Below are positions 1 to 11,656 of a DNA stretch of 64,000 nt, piece after piece. Origin of the DNA: Athripsodes cinereus (lineage: Eukaryota > Arthropoda > Insecta > Trichoptera > Leptoceridae). The first letter of the stretch is position 1; every line of letters begins with the position of its first letter. The stretch lies in NCBI GenBank assembly GCA_947579605.1, contig OX388321.1, forward strand, positions 14,065,614-14,129,613. Reading direction: 5' to 3'. The notes beneath the pieces are model-generated. The model searched no databases, was not told where the DNA came from, and saw only the letters and a program-made list of their open reading frames with translations. Made by a program: the position numbers and the translations under genes.

Positions 1-383
1 TTATTTATCGCACATAATATGACCTCTTGTCTTATTTTAAATTAATACAAGCTACCAAATTGAGTAAAACATCCTGAGGAAATTTTGCAAGATTTCTGCG
101 ATAATGTAATATGTTATAATGTTGCTTTGCATACAGTTAAGATGTATAATAATAACAATAAAATTATAGTAAAGTTTATTTATGGAATCCTTAATTCAAG
201 GAACGGGTCCGGTTATAACAAAACCCTTTGTTTCTCAAATATCTCCAACACACGGACCCGTTGGCATTAATACAGGTTATAGCTGAATGTAAATGTCAAT
301 TTGCTAAGCTGTCCCAACAAAACCATGAAGTTTCGTTCATTGTGCTGTTGCATAAATATAATGCAGTCGAGTCATTATTGCTG

Positions 384-706
384 ATATATAATGAGTTACA
401 ATCCATTGGATTGGTCTGCAACGAGTTTGGTTTTTCTTCTCCATTCGTCTCTATTCTCAGCCAGTCTTTTTAGCCCTACGTATGAGCTACAGTTCATGTC
501 TCTCTTCAGTTGGTCCATATATGCGTCTCTTGGTCGGCCTCTGCCATTTGTCCCCTCAGTCTTACCCTCTGCGATGGCGATGAGTAGTCTTGGGTGCCTG
601 ATGTTGTGGCCAATCCAGTTAGCTCGTTGTTGGCTGATTCTCTTAAGGAGTTGCCTTTTTTCGCCTACCCTGGTTAATACTTCTTCATTTTCGACGTGCT
701 CCGACC
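384..706 (-). mobile_element. RTE-type LINE, 3' end copy (5'-truncated)
   Basis: Read on the minus strand, this encodes the last ~105 residues of an RTE-type endonuclease/reverse transcriptase polyprotein (HVENEEVL, RANWIGHNIRHP, GRGRPRDAYMDQLKRD, ENRDEWRRK). It ends ADQSNGL plus stop and then a short TA-rich tail. It is about 95% identical by eye to the copy at 50062-50745. TTATTGCTG at 375-383 and TTATTGTTG at 707-715 flank it and look like a 9-bp target-site duplication with one mismatch. That fits target-primed insertion with 5' truncation. Only the C-terminal tail survives, so it encodes no enzyme. Confidence 0.85.
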
Positions 707-814
707 TTATTGTTGAATTAAGCATAAAATAGCAATTTTTAAGGTAGTGATAAATTCCACAGTTCAGACTATATTATCTCTCATTTAAACTCATCATTAC
801 TTATTCTTTCTTAT

Positions 815-992
815 CATCCATAGGCCATTGATTTGGCATTTGGGATCATCAGACAATTTTGAGTAATTTACATTTCCACAAACAAAATATATATACCTCT
901 GTATATTGATTGTACTTAATTTGAATGTATAGGTACCTTTTAATTGTTTGTAATCAATGTACAGTAAAGAATGAATAAATAGATAATAATTG
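815..992 (+). mobile_element. LINE/SINE 3' tail with AATA-rich end
   Basis: The 3' part (CTGTATATTGATTGTA ... AATCAATGTACAGTAAAGAAT, then AATAAATAGATAATA) closely matches 27515-27625. Non-LTR elements commonly end in such A/T-rich simple repeats. No coding sequence is attached. The upstream boundary is uncertain. Confidence 0.6.
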
Positions 993-2584
993 CAAAACAA
1001 AAACCAAAAAAAAAATATTTCAATGTATCAAAGTTATTTTAGAGTGTAAAAGTCCCAAAACAACTTCACATCACAAAAAATTGATAACAAGTGAAGATTA
1101 CATTTTGTTCGTGTCTTCGTTGATAATAAGACAATTTCTATATATTTTAATATTTTCAAGTCATAAATTTTGTTACCTCATAGATATTTATATTTTGTAA
1201 AACATATTCTTATTTCAAAGTATTCACAATAACTTGTGTACCTATGCATAATATCGTAATAAATAGAATTTCCCCAAAAATCTTTTTGTTTCCATGTGTG
1301 AATTTACGAGTTTATAATAATTTATACCTTTTCAGACTTGAAGAATAATATGCAGTGAAAATAATACACCACTTCGGTAGACTAACACAAGAACTCAAAT
1401 TTGCTATTCCTGTTGACTTTACAAACATAAAGAGAAGTGTATGCTGAGGAAATATTTGACAGACGCTGGTATTTACACAACCTTTTGTAATTTTCTCCAA
1501 GGAGCCAGCACTCGGTAGTATTGTAAATTAACTCTTAAAATTACTTTATATATAATTTATTAAAAAAAAAATGCTGAAGAACCAACATCAATCATAATAT
1601 TCGTTCATTCTCCTAGATTCTTATATAAAAATACCTACAAGTATACTAGAAAAAAAATGGAAAAAATAACATTTGTAATAAAACATAATAAGAAGAATTC
1701 TATCAAAAATGTGAATTTGTATTGTCAAATAGTTTCGTGGATAAATAGAACTAGCGCAAAATGACACAAATATTCTTCGTGGCTATGTACGTATTATATC
1801 AAACTAGAAATAAACCATCAGTGAACAAAGTAAACTTCATAAGATATTCACTGAATTCCATAATGAAATTAAAAATAAATGTTTGTTATTTCATTATACT
1901 CCGTAAGGTGAAAGTTTACGCATTACATAATATTCTTCAGTCAGTCAATCTAAAAACTCACTACTTTTATCAATAATGCTATAATATGTCACATACTTCA
2001 TTATATTTTCGTAGTGGAGTAACAGTTGAACTATGAATAATTCAGAAACCTTGGTAATGTAAGGTAGGCAGTACAAACGTGGATACATTACTTCATACAT
2101 ACTGTATAAGTACAATGTACATATATGTGTTTATGTGGGATATCAAAGAGATTTCTTGATGAGAACATTATTTGACCACAAGAGGTTTTTTATAATTCAT
2201 ATTTACATTCAAACTTACATCAAACCACAAAATACAAGCGTGACTTTAAAATTGTTCGAAATAATAATTATTATGTATATTAACATACTTGTAAAGAATT
2301 TTATTTCTTACGACAAGTTAAGAATTCAACCTTTTCTAGTTTTGTGTTTCGTATTTTCCTCTTCAACATTTACTAAGCATTAAAATATATCAAAATATAT
2401 TTGTCACTTATTTTCTTATTTGTTTTTATGTCCGAAGACTTGTAAGTAATTTTCAAGGTATGTAGGTATACCTAATTTTGCTCTTCAGATTCACTAACTT
2501 TTATTATGTATCTATTTTTCATTAGGTACTTTGAATTCTAAAATCAAATTGTTGAAAACTAATAACATGCTGGTTTTTGTGAGC
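993..2584. other. AT-rich stretch without recognised features
   Basis: No coding region, RNA gene or structured repeat was recognised. The short open frames here (60-80 codons) have low-complexity, AT-driven composition. Confidence 0.5.
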
Positions 2585-2790
2585 CTATATTTATTTATTT
2601 ATTTATTAAAAAAAAATAACACCACTCACCATGACAGTGTTCACTTTTTTGATGAGTGATGCAGAGAACAATAGTACAATAAAATAAAATAATATATATT
2701 ATTAAACACAATTAAAAACAGAAAAAGAGAGATTAGTACACAAGAAAACACATACACACACTTATTTACATAACTTAAACAATCCACTAT
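2585..2790 (-). mobile_element. LINE 3' UTR and TTTA-rich tail
   Basis: On the minus strand the sequence ends in an A-run and repeated AAAT units (plus strand TTTATTTATTTATTTATT). Before it lies a non-coding stretch containing ACACTGTCATGGTGAGTG. This is the usual look of a LINE 3' end. A similar tail lies at 59783-59860. No coding part is retained, so the clade is unknown. Confidence 0.45.
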
Positions 2791-2881
2791 TTAAATTCGG
2801 TCAAAACATGAAATAATTCGTGTTTTACGTAATTTTGGAGTACATGTGCACTGACAGTACGCTATTTATATTTTTATTTAA

Positions 2882-3400
2882 TGTGGTGTTCACATTTGGC
2901 GAATATCGCCAGGCGAATTTCGTTTGCATAAAAAAAAATCGCCGGACGCCCATTGATCGTCACACCTGTTCACACAGTCTACCGATATAGATACGATCTG
3001 TCAGATGCACTTTGATTTTGACATTGTATTCAAAATGGCGGACGTCGAAATGGAGATCGCGAAGTGTTTATTATTAGTTGAAAATGTAATAGTAAAGGTT
3101 ATAAGGCGCCTTTTAATTAAGCAAACAAACGCCGCAAACCAACAACAAAGATGTCACGAAGCAGGAAATATTATAAAAATTATAGGTTATAAAGTTTTTG
3201 CCATAGATACGGACGCCGCGCACATCTACACATGCGCGAATCGTTCAACCAGAGAAAGAAGTTGAAAGGTGGTCAACTTGAGATGATATCGTTTTTACTC
3301 ATTTTTATCGTTTCAGACTAGCTGTCAATTTGTTCACACGGTTCAAATGGCTGACGAAATTTAGGCGTCCTGGCGATATTCGTCAAATGTGAACACCACA
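2882..3400 (+). mobile_element. PIF/Harbinger-like DNA element, non-autonomous
   Basis: A 519-bp element with terminal inverted repeats. It begins TGTGGTGTTCACATTTG followed by GCGAATATCGCCAGG, and ends with the reverse complement (one mismatch over ~32 bp). TAA lies immediately outside both ends (2879-2881 and 3401-3403), matching the 3-bp TWA target site of PIF/Harbinger transposons. It is too short for a transposase. An 86-codon ORF beginning MADVEMEIAKCLLL sits inside and may be a remnant. The element at 18108-18587 shares GGTGTTCACATTTG at its end and has a TTA duplication. Confidence 0.8.
3005..3265 (+). CDS. Small ORF inside the Harbinger-like element
   Basis: An 86-codon ORF within the inverted-repeat element, beginning MHFDFDIVFKMADVEMEIAK; translation may really start at the internal MADVE methionine. 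The segment MADVEMEIAKCLLLVENVIV could be the N-terminus of a Harbinger-type transposase or its accessory protein, but this is a tentative resemblance. The rest has no recognisable nuclease motif. It probably does not encode a functional protein and depends on a transposase elsewhere for mobility. Confidence 0.3.
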   Translation: MHFDFDIVFKMADVEMEIAKCLLLVENVIVKVIRRLLIKQTNAANQQQRCHEAGNIIKIIGYKVFAIDTDAAHIYTCANRSTRERS

Positions 3401-3403
3401 TAA

Positions 3404-4480
3404 CATAGACCAAACATTTCTGACAGACATTTTAGAATAGGTAATGGATATTTTTTCTATGGACACCAGTATTATTATTTGTGTTGACTGTTCATAATAC
3501 TAGGATAATATAATGTTTTTGTACTTAATGCTGCGCTCTGGTTATCTGAGTAAGTCCTCTGTACTCTTAACCATTCACATTCATAATGTTCTCTGCAATT
3601 TTACTACTTCGTACAGAAAGAATATGAAATGAGATTGTTTATGAACATCAAAGTACTAGACGCCACTGAGATGAGTTGTATTTGAAAATACTTTATTGGA
3701 TATACCTACTCAAATAACCCTTAAATAGTCTGTTTGCTATTGAAGTTGAAAAATTACAGTGTTTTTAACGTATTTATTCTGAAGAAATATTTATCTAGAA
3801 AATAAAATAAGTGTGGTCTACAATCAATCATAATAATTTTGATTGCAACTTCACAAGAATTAAATAAATAGGTACAAGTAAATAATATTTTTTATCAATC
3901 CATTCGATTCCAATCTGTCTATAATTTTTGCCCGGTTTTTAAGGATACAAAATATCATGCAATTGCACTATGCACCAACTTAGTACCTATAAATCTAGAA
4001 TGTTTTACTTCATACTAATTCTTTTTATTTGATCATATCATAAATGTCATTTTAATAACATGAAATAATTATTTTTGCAGAATACACACATCGTTTATCT
4101 TATCGTCTGCATTGTTTTATAAAAAAGTAGTTCATGTTACAAAATGGCGAAATTTCATGAAAATGAATTTTAAACCCTTCCATGTTTGTCATCTATGAGA
4201 GCTATAAATAAATCAATTTCATATAACTCATACCAATCCATTATATTTAGTTTGCAGCCTTTCTTGTATCCAACATTGAACACAGTTCTTACTCCTGGAT
4301 ATTTAGATTTCAATAACTCTTTCCTAAAGCCACCTTTCTCCATTGTCCAATTGCTATGCTAATTTCTTGATGCTACTGGCCCATATTATATGGCACCTTT
4401 TTAAGCCTCTGTTTCCTATTCTTAGCATCTGGTTCAGTATATTTATTGTCTATATTATACAAAATACTCCACATAATGCT
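3404..4480. other. AT-rich stretch, no clear feature
   Basis: Nothing firm is seen. The part around 4250-4440 is somewhat less AT-rich and, on the minus strand, has short coding-like segments broken by stops. I could not assign it to a family. Confidence 0.4.
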
Positions 4481-4594
4481 GGGGTCACCTGGGTGCAGAC
4501 GACACAAAATTGAACGACTTGGAAGGAAATGGAAGAGACCCTCTTCCAGGAGTGGACGGGAGAAGGCTGAGAAGAAGAAGAAAAAGAAGAAGAA
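4481..4594 (+). mobile_element. RTE-type LINE C-terminus with GAA tail
   Basis: One frame reads GVTWVQTTQN, stop, TTWKEMEETLFQEWTGEG, stop (TGA at 4568-4570). This matches the typical end of RTE-type LINE polyproteins, where a W-x-x-A-Q-x-R segment precedes WK-x-MEE. The internal TGA sits where the family has an arginine CGA, as expected from CpG decay. The stop is followed at once by GAAGAAGAAGAAAAAGAAG, a simple-repeat tail also seen at 14938 and 19459. Only the last ~30 codons are present. Confidence 0.7.
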
Positions 4595-5136
4595 TCCTGA
4601 AATAAGAAATTATATATTTGAATACAAAATTCTACACCCGTACCATTATTACCCTATTCATATAATTGAGGCATTTCAGTGATGTAGCTAGTGGATCCAC
4701 TGCAAGTAACAAAGATTTATTCTGCTTATGTTTATTTATTCTACCTATATTTATTTATTCTACCTTTAAATGGTTATTCATCAAACAATAACAAATATTG
4801 CAACCTGCAGTAAGTAAGTCTATGAAATAATTAAAATGTATTCTGATCAAATAGAAGATCTCATACAAACAATTTGTTCCTGAATCGTATCACAGGGTAA
4901 AATCTACCCCATGCAGTCTGTCTCTAGTTAGAGATGAGGTCATTGAGACGTTTATTTATGTTTCACATTGTTATAAAGAAGAGCATTATTGTTTGTCTGA
5001 AATGAACGAGTTTTAAATGTTCAGGGTATAATGATATTATGTGCGGCATGTGAACAGAGTTTTGTTTTTCTGTACCCTGAAGAAACTGAATATTATTTAA
5101 AATAAAAGTATTTGATTGACTGAAAAATATCTAGCA
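4595..5136. other. AT-rich stretch, possible retroposon 3' tail
   Basis: No gene is seen. TTCAGGGTATAATG near 5023 and CTGTACCCTGAA near 5071 form a small inverted pair, followed by an AAAATAAAAGTATTTG stretch. This could be a decayed retroposon end. It is otherwise unremarkable. Confidence 0.35.
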
Positions 5137-5325
5137 TCACAACATCTTCCACAAGTGGAGGATCCAGTAGGCTAACTATCTATTCTAATAACATAACTTT
5201 ACGTGATAATAAATATTAATACATTCAGGATGGATGACATGCCTCATAGTTGAATTCAAGATATTAAATAGTAGATAATATTTAACTAACGCCTATTTTT
5301 ACAGGACACTCAAAAATAGTGGTAT
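5137..5325 (-). repeat. (TAG)n-tailed SINE-like repeat, degraded copy
   Basis: A diverged member of the family best seen at 22466-22705. Shared blocks read on the plus strand are CACAAGTGGAGGATCCAGTAG, CATTCAGGATGG-TGACATGCCTCAT, TTGAATTCAAGAT and TTTTACAGGACACTC. The block order matches the complete copy. It is non-coding. Confidence 0.6.
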
Positions 5326-5605
5326 TATAAATATGATGGATTTCTTTCTAGTTAAGAATATTCTATGCCAAGGGCTCCAAATGGCAACCAAGTGAAATAT
5401 TATAATATGGCATTACCTTATACTAATAAGATCGTCAAATCTGTTGACATTATTAAAAATATATTTTTACAGGTATAGCTATTAAAAACGTCGTATCATG
5501 TAAATACGTCATATGGAAACATTTGGTAACAACTCCTTGGGGAGTAGTAATTAAAGGCAACATATTTCATTACATTTATACAATAAGCGCATTAAACTTA
5601 TCAAC

Positions 5606-5735
5606 ACATACCTAAATGCCATGGACAAGTGCGCCGCGCCGCACTGACACAGACGTCGCGAAGTTGAAAATGTCAACAGATGTTTTTTAGTTGTCGTGTG
5701 TAGAAAATTTAAATAAAAAGTTACCCTTAACATAA
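5606..5735 (-). other. GC-rich pocket; candidate first exon with splice donor
   Basis: A CpG-rich island in AT-rich DNA. On the minus strand a GC-rich leader (GCGGCGCGGCGCACTTGTCC) runs into ATGGCATTTAG followed directly by GTATGT, a good 5' splice-site match. A first coding exon of MAF plus 2 nt, ending at 5612, is therefore possible. A clear promoter and the next exon were not found. It could equally be a repeat 5' end. This is inference from composition and one splice-like motif only. Confidence 0.25.
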
Positions 5736-6124
5736 TTCACTTACAATATCTACTTATCTATTGTTCGATGTCATGCAATGTATAGTAAGTTATAGTGTGT
5801 CTAGCGATGGATGTATTAAATCAGTCCACAAATTTTTGATTAGCACTATGCAAATATGGACCAATAAGTACCTATACCTACTTATATAATTATATTGCAA
5901 CAATTATTAATCACACAAAATATTGTAAATTTACATCTACACATAGGCTTGCCATCATTGGGCTTTATAAGAGAGAATATTGGAGCCTTCAGCATGTTAT
6001 CATACAATGGTTAATTGTAAAAATAAAATCCATAAAGGATATGTTTTTTAATGTTATGTTAAAGGAACGACCTATGACAATGTTTAACGACTGTGTGAAA
6101 AAAAACTTATTTCATTTTAATAAT
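5736..6124. other. AT-rich stretch without features
   Basis: No gene, tail or structured repeat recognised. Confidence 0.5.
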
Positions 6125-6350
6125 TATTGTAATGTTTTGGTGTTTACACTGTGAAAATTCATTAATTATTTTAAAATTAATTAATTACAAAAACACTGTT
6201 TCATTTTCACTATAAATTTTTACTTCCTCGAACGAACAAGGCAATAAAAAAATTAAAGTGAAAATGAAACTGTGTTTTTGTAATTAATTAATTTAAAAAT
6301 GATTTAATTTTGACAAATGTCTTTAACAAACACAAAAACATGGAACAACC
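6125..6350. mobile_element. AT-rich inverted-repeat (MITE-like) element
   Basis: A ~43-bp inverted repeat with about two mismatches (6169-6211 and 6257-6299; core ATTACAAAAACAC) around a 45-nt spacer. The pairing continues outward imperfectly through TGTTTTGGTGTTTA on the left and AAACACAAAAACATGGAACA on the right. That suggests a decayed MITE of roughly 225 bp. No target-site duplication was identified, so the superfamily is unknown. Confidence 0.5.
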
Positions 6351-7299
6351 CTATTTTACTCTTTTTTTAAGTATTTCTAGAGGATTTATTAACGATTTTA
6401 TTTTTATTACCTATTTCAAAAATCTTACATAAAATATTAAAATTGTTATTTATTCTTCAGTATGTGTCCATTTCCTGCTGCATGAATTAAACTGTGTTAT
6501 TTATGTCAACACCTACCACCTGAAACAAACTTTTCTTTTTATTAATATTTTTTTATCACCTTCATAGACTTTCATTAAATGCGCTATATTATAATAATCA
6601 TTTATCCAATATAGATATCATCCACAGTAAAACTTTTTTCAACCATTTAACCCTAGAGCGACGGGCGGATAAAATAAAATAATAACAGTCCCTTTTGATT
6701 GTAGGTATTTATATAATAATAAATAATTCCCAATAACAATTGCCGTATTAGCGTCCCAATAAAAGAGCGATTTATTCAGACCATACTGAGCATTACACAT
6801 ATACTTACCTACAAACATTTAGTCATTCACTACCCACTATTCCTTCACGCATTTAATCATGTTATTTATTATTCACAGCGAAAAATCCGTCAATATTGAT
6901 GAAAATCTTTTATATTTTGTGTAATATTTTGCGTAAATTTTATACGATAAAGTTAATAAGACAATAGGTGATTTTGAAAAAAAATTAATTAATTCTTTTT
7001 TTCATCATAAAACTTTCCCGTTGACTTTTTGGTATTGAATACATCTTTCATTTTTTTTCTGAAAGAAATTAAATAAATGTATGTTCTGTCTTAATGAGTT
7101 TCTCATATCACTTGACCTATACTATTTAACACTTCCCTAGTCGAGCCTAAATATTTCTACTCCAATAAGAAGCGACAGATCGCCCATGAGATATTTTATA
7201 TTTGAAATTCTGCAAATTCTGCATGTACCTACCACATAAAATTTGGTTCTCTGTTTGCTGTTTGGTGATTTGGCTTTCTTATATTTAATGACATATAAT
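6351..7299. other. AT-rich stretch without features
   Basis: No supported feature. One less AT-rich phrase (CCCTAGAGCGACGGGCGG near 6650) stands alone. Confidence 0.45.
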
Positions 7300-7399
7300 T
7301 TTGTTAGACTTGTCACTGTTGTATTTATGAATGTTATGTATAATGTATTTTATCTTATGCCGTGAATTTAAGTAAATAAATAAAATAAAAAATAAAAAA
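7300..7399 (+). mobile_element. LINE 3' tail (AAATA)n
   Basis: A non-coding stretch ending ...TTATGCCGTGAATTTAAG followed by TAAATAAATAAAATAAAAAATAAAA. This is typical of a LINE 3' terminus, but no coding part remains. Boundaries are approximate. Confidence 0.4.
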
Positions 7400-8765
7400 G
7401 GCTTATCACCTATCCTGCCATCCTGAACAGTTTAATTTTAAGAAAATATTGAATATATTTATGTAAATTATATTTGTGGCTACCTCACTTACGACATGCA
7501 CAGATTACTTATATTGTAATTTAAAGTAAAATCCTTTCTACTCGTAGGTTCATGCGAACATACAGACTGAACGAATAATTCCCTTTTATGGTATATTTTT
7601 TGTTGTACGCATGACAAGGAGGTGAGTTACGCAGAATGATAGGGAGAAATAAAATATTTATATCCCATACAAATAGGGTTAAAGGCGTAATTGGCGACTA
7701 TTATTTTAAGGGGACGTACAGTACCTACCCCTCTGTGTTGTTGCAATTTTCTTAGAGAAACAAACTGCAATTTTGTCTCCTCTCCATTGTATCGATATAA
7801 TTGCTTGTTATTATTATTATTATTAAGTACCTAATAATATGAAAATGATGGAATTTCTCTTAAAATATAAATTATATTTTGTGCCCCTTTTGACACATTA
7901 TTGAGTTTCTAAAGGATACGAGACGTGACATCTCGTATATTGGTTATTTTATAAATTAAAATTACTGTTGTCTTCTAATTTCTAAATGACTTCCATTTCT
8001 TTGTTATTGGGTATTTATAAATTATTGGTAGAAACCTGGGGAAAATTTAGTATCATGGAACAGCTGAATATATAAAGAGTAAATTAAAAATCAAAGTCTG
8101 TTTTTTTCCAACAAATTCTAGCGTTCCTAGCCTAAGCTTTGAAGAGAATCTAGAAAACCTCCCATTTTTCGTAATCTTCTCAGCTTTCTATTAACAACTA
8201 CTAAGTAAAATCTCCTTCATCTTATCAATATGACGTCCGTCGTCATCCTTCCTTTATGATTGTTGATATCTCGAGGTCCCAGTTGCCATTCACATCCTAA
8301 GTGACCTGTGCATAGATATGCGCAGTTATATCGCAAATAGTTGTTGCCATTTCACATCTAATGTTATCTTCCTCTCAGCCCATTCCGGTCCTCTCAGGAC
8401 TAAGGCCTTTTTCACTTTCCATTCGCTAGTAATTGTTTAATCCATATATTTCTCAGAAGTTCATTATTTCACTATTAATCTATTACAAGATTATGAAATC
8501 AATACTTATACGTAGGTACGTGGGTACGTATACCAACATTATAGTTACATGTTCATTCAATAGAAATGTATTAATAAGGACCACAGAGAATTTCAATAAT
8601 CTCTCAAAGATAAATATATATAGGCATTGATTAAAATAACTTAGTTCAACTTAAGGTACAACTAAACCTATTAATCGTAGAAACTTTGATCGTTTTAAGT
8701 ATTTAGTAAATTGATACTTTTCTCCATGTAGTTTCTAGTCGAGAATTCATATATATTTCGCACAA
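7400..8765. other. AT-rich stretch with a short (TTA)n microsatellite
   Basis: The only structure seen is a TTA trinucleotide run of about six units at 7807-7825. The region 8220-8410 is slightly less AT-rich, but no coding signal was recognised. Confidence 0.45.
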
Positions 8766-8917
8766 TTGGGGCAGCAAAGCATTATTCTTATACTCTTAGA
8801 AATGTCACCCTGCACTGAGACCATAGCAGCTTTTGGCCAAAGCGATCTCAGCAGGAAAAAAACAAAGCAAAATCCAAACAAAAGTCAGAAAATAATTACA
8901 ATAGAAACATCATCAAA

Positions 8918-9050
8918 AAGAAACATGCAGATTGTACACTTCGTGCCAATAAAAAATAAACCATTCAGAATGGGTGACATGACTCATCGGTGAATTGTAG
9001 ATGTTACTTGTCTTATGAATGAGGTTTTACAAACACCTGTCTTTTACATA
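8918..9050 (-). repeat. (TAG)n-tailed SINE-like repeat, partial copy
   Basis: Shares GAAACATGCAG, TTCGTGCCAATA, ATTCAGAATGGGTGACATG, CTCATCGGTGAATT and ACACCTGTCTTTTACA with the copy at 22466-22705, in the same order. The terminal CCATCACGG...GGGGTAGCC block is missing. Confidence 0.7.
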
Positions 9051-10403
9051 CAAACATAATATATAGGTACTGTACCTACATGGAACAAACTACAGTACCT
9101 ATTTAGGTATTAGATTTAGTTTTTATATAAACATAATGTTGCCCACGTCATTTTATTTATTTGAAGTGGCCAAAATTAAAAACGGCGGCTTTCCGTAAAC
9201 ATGATGGCATGATATTTTTTCAAGTTTTCAAGTTCCCGCAAATTACCGAAGCGTATGACGAACAAGTAAAGTTGCAAGTTAACAGTTATAACACAAACTC
9301 ACCCCACCCATATCAAATGCAAAAATCAAAACAAACCTCGTGAAAATGAGAAGCTTAAAATTACACTACAATAGAATTTATAAAAATATATAATAATCAA
9401 GAATTAAAACAATTGAGATTAAAATAGTTCAAATTATGAATTGATCGAATCTCTGTCTCTCTTTAGAATCAAGAATTCAGTGTACTCCTTACACCCCTTC
9501 TGAACTCTGCCTTGCTGATCGAGAAGAAATCAAGATTTATATATGATCTATTATACAACGTACAGGTACGTCTCACAAATGAGCCCCGAACATAATTTGT
9601 GGTACTGGGCGGCAATCTAAACAAAAAACCAGATCGCGTATTCCGAGTGGGGCAATAATAATATGTAGAAGCATACTTTTATTCTCAGTTACGTAACGAT
9701 AAATGCAAAGTTTGCTTTTTTCAATCGATGTTTTAAATCGATCTTATACTGAGAGAGTTCGAAAGAATTAAAATCATAACGTTCTCTAGCATGGCTCTCA
9801 ACAGTATTGAATAGTCGGGTAGCTAGCTGCACTCGTTTATTGTATTTTGGACGGATCACTGTTGCACTTGATCTCCCCTATTGTTGAGGCTTATGTAAAC
9901 TTTGACAGATGGCGGAGTGTGTACTTTACCAATACCACGCAGGCAACTACTACCTACTATCCAAGATCGTTGTTATTTTGAATACTTATAGGTACTTGTG
10001 CAATATTATAACTTAAAAAATATAGTACGATCAATAAAATTAGACAACAACAAAAATTTCGCAAAAATCGTTGCGTAACATTTACAGCGATAGGTACAAA
10101 ACTTTTAAAATTTACAGTGATAAATTGTAACTAAAATGTAGTTGGTACAAAATTGACAATAATGCAAATGATATCAACAGTATCGCATCCGTACTTGCAT
10201 ATTATGTGTATTTATCTACATACCAATTCAATATTCATTTTTCAATTCATTCATTATTTTTTTTTTCATTCTTTAATTCATTCAAGTATGTATGAACATG
10301 TTATATAAAATTAATTAATCTCATTGGTAAACACTAAATTGACTGACGTTCTCGACACTTTCATCAAGATTTGCCTACTTACACACTGTTTTTTTTTTCA
10401 TTC
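9051..10403. other. AT-rich stretch without supported features
   Basis: Two slightly GC-richer phrases (9585-9650 and 9850-9950, including GACAGATGGCGGAG) stand out, but no family or gene could be assigned. Confidence 0.4.
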
Positions 10404-10557
10404 TTAAAGTGCCATGTCAGGTCCCTCCGACGTCGGCTATCACCCTGGCGTAGGCTTCTCTGTCCTGTCCAAGCCGGAACAGCTCTTCCACCCTCCGGAC
10501 TCCGGTCCACTCACTCATTTCTCAGCCAGGACATCTGCCGCCTTCCAACGACTACCC
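10404..10557 (-). mobile_element. LINE C-terminus (VEELFRLGQDRE type)
   Basis: On the minus strand one frame reads WTGVRRVEELFRLGQDREAY then ARVIADVGGT and a stop, the C-terminal signature of an RTE-like non-LTR retrotransposon polyprotein. The same ending in more decayed form (GVEELFRVAHQNRQDFSQVI) lies at 18756-18870, so these are two copies of one family. GC content is well above the surroundings. Only ~45 codons survive. Confidence 0.75.
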
Positions 10558-10792
10558 TAAATTTTTTTTCATTACAAACATCTATTTCGAATACCTACCT
10601 ACTGTTAATAGTTGGTGGTATCAATAAGTAAGAGAGGGGTCCTTCAGAGATATATAGCATTGAGTGAGAGTGAAGAGGAGGGGGGCTATTTTTATAATCC
10701 TCTCCAACGTCAAGGATTAAAAATTGAAAAAATAAATGTCAGATTTTGAACATTTTGCCGCAACATGTTAGCTGTAACTGGGAACATGATTT

Positions 10793-10875
10793 GAACTACT
10801 ACTACTATTGTACCATCACGGCATTTTCGACAAGTGAGGTAGCCAGCAGACCAGCCGCACATTATGAACACGCTT
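10793..10875 (-). repeat. (TAG)n-tailed SINE-like repeat, 3' end only
   Basis: The plus strand reads CTACTACTACTATTGTACCATCACGGCA, then AAGTGAGGTAGCCAGCAGACCAGCCGCA. In element sense this is the 3' terminus followed by a (TAG)n tail. The remainder of the ~240-bp unit is absent. Confidence 0.7.
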
Positions 10876-11015
10876 GATGTTGTGATGATGTCGTGATTTT
10901 TATGTATTTTTAAATAAATAAATACCTAAATAGGTATATTTTCATGAGTAGGAACCAATTTCATAATTGTGTTAATTTTTATATCACGGAGAGACTGTTC
11001 TTCTCCTTCGTGTAA

Positions 11016-11029
11016 TATTGTATTTTATT
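11016..11029. repeat. Target-site duplication, left copy
   Basis: TATTGTATTTTATT, identical over 14 bp to 11657-11670. Together they bracket the LINE insertion at 11030-11656. Confidence 0.85.
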
Positions 11030-11656
11030 ATTTATTTATTTATAAGATTACGGCAACCCGTCCCTTGTGGGACGATTTGTGCCAAGTACAACAAGTACCT
11101 AAAATGTTTTTAGAAGATATCACGTAAAGAATATTAAGGCATTAATTTATAAGATAATAAAATTTCTTTTGGCGGATTTTAAAATCTTGAGATATACAGA
11201 GAGGGTATCAGTGTGCAAGAGGCAAGACATGTTGATCGGATACTGGACTTCAGTTATCTCGTAATACATACAATACATCGTATGAGTCTCTTATTGGGCA
11301 ACCGAGGAAGACATGGTCAAGAGATTCCACATCGAGCTCGCACTCGCAAAAAGGGGACGAGACCAAACCTAATCTAAAAAGATGACTGTCTAATCTGTGG
11401 TGATTAAGTCAATGAGACAATCTCTGACCTGGAAAACTTAGAAATATGGAACCATGGCTTTCTGGATAGACTCCTTGATGCCCCAGTACCCTGATCCCTT
11501 TTAATCCTACCGATCTCGTTCCAATAGTTGGTCCAATCAGACATAGCCCTGAACAAGGCAGTACGCTTAATGTCATTCAGGGGGAGTTCAAAATTATCAG
11601 GAACTAGACCATTCCTGGTGGTCCCTTTGTCAATGCATCCAAATCCTCATTGGGAC
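11030..11656 (-). mobile_element. R1/Jockey-like LINE, 5'-truncated, with target-site duplication
   Basis: The minus strand encodes the end of a non-LTR retrotransposon ORF2: DIKRTALFRAMSDWTNYWNE, then IKRDQGTG and KPWFHISKFSRSEIVSLT. After frameshifts it continues HRLDSHLFRLGLVSSPFCEC and ELDVESLDHVFLGCP. The C-x-C-x8-H-x4-C arrangement is the C-terminal zinc-knuckle-like motif of such LINEs. The coding sequence is broken by a stop and at least one 1-nt shift in a T-run. The 3' UTR ends in AAAT repeats at 11030-11045. A perfect 14-bp duplication flanks the insert. It is dead, but the intact duplication suggests a moderate age. Confidence 0.9.

Noticed and set aside
4446..4682. Lysine-rich 78-residue nuclear protein
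   Set aside because: The KKKKKKK stretch is the wrong-frame reading of the GAA tail of a LINE end. The correct frame reads WKEMEETLFQEW and a stop.
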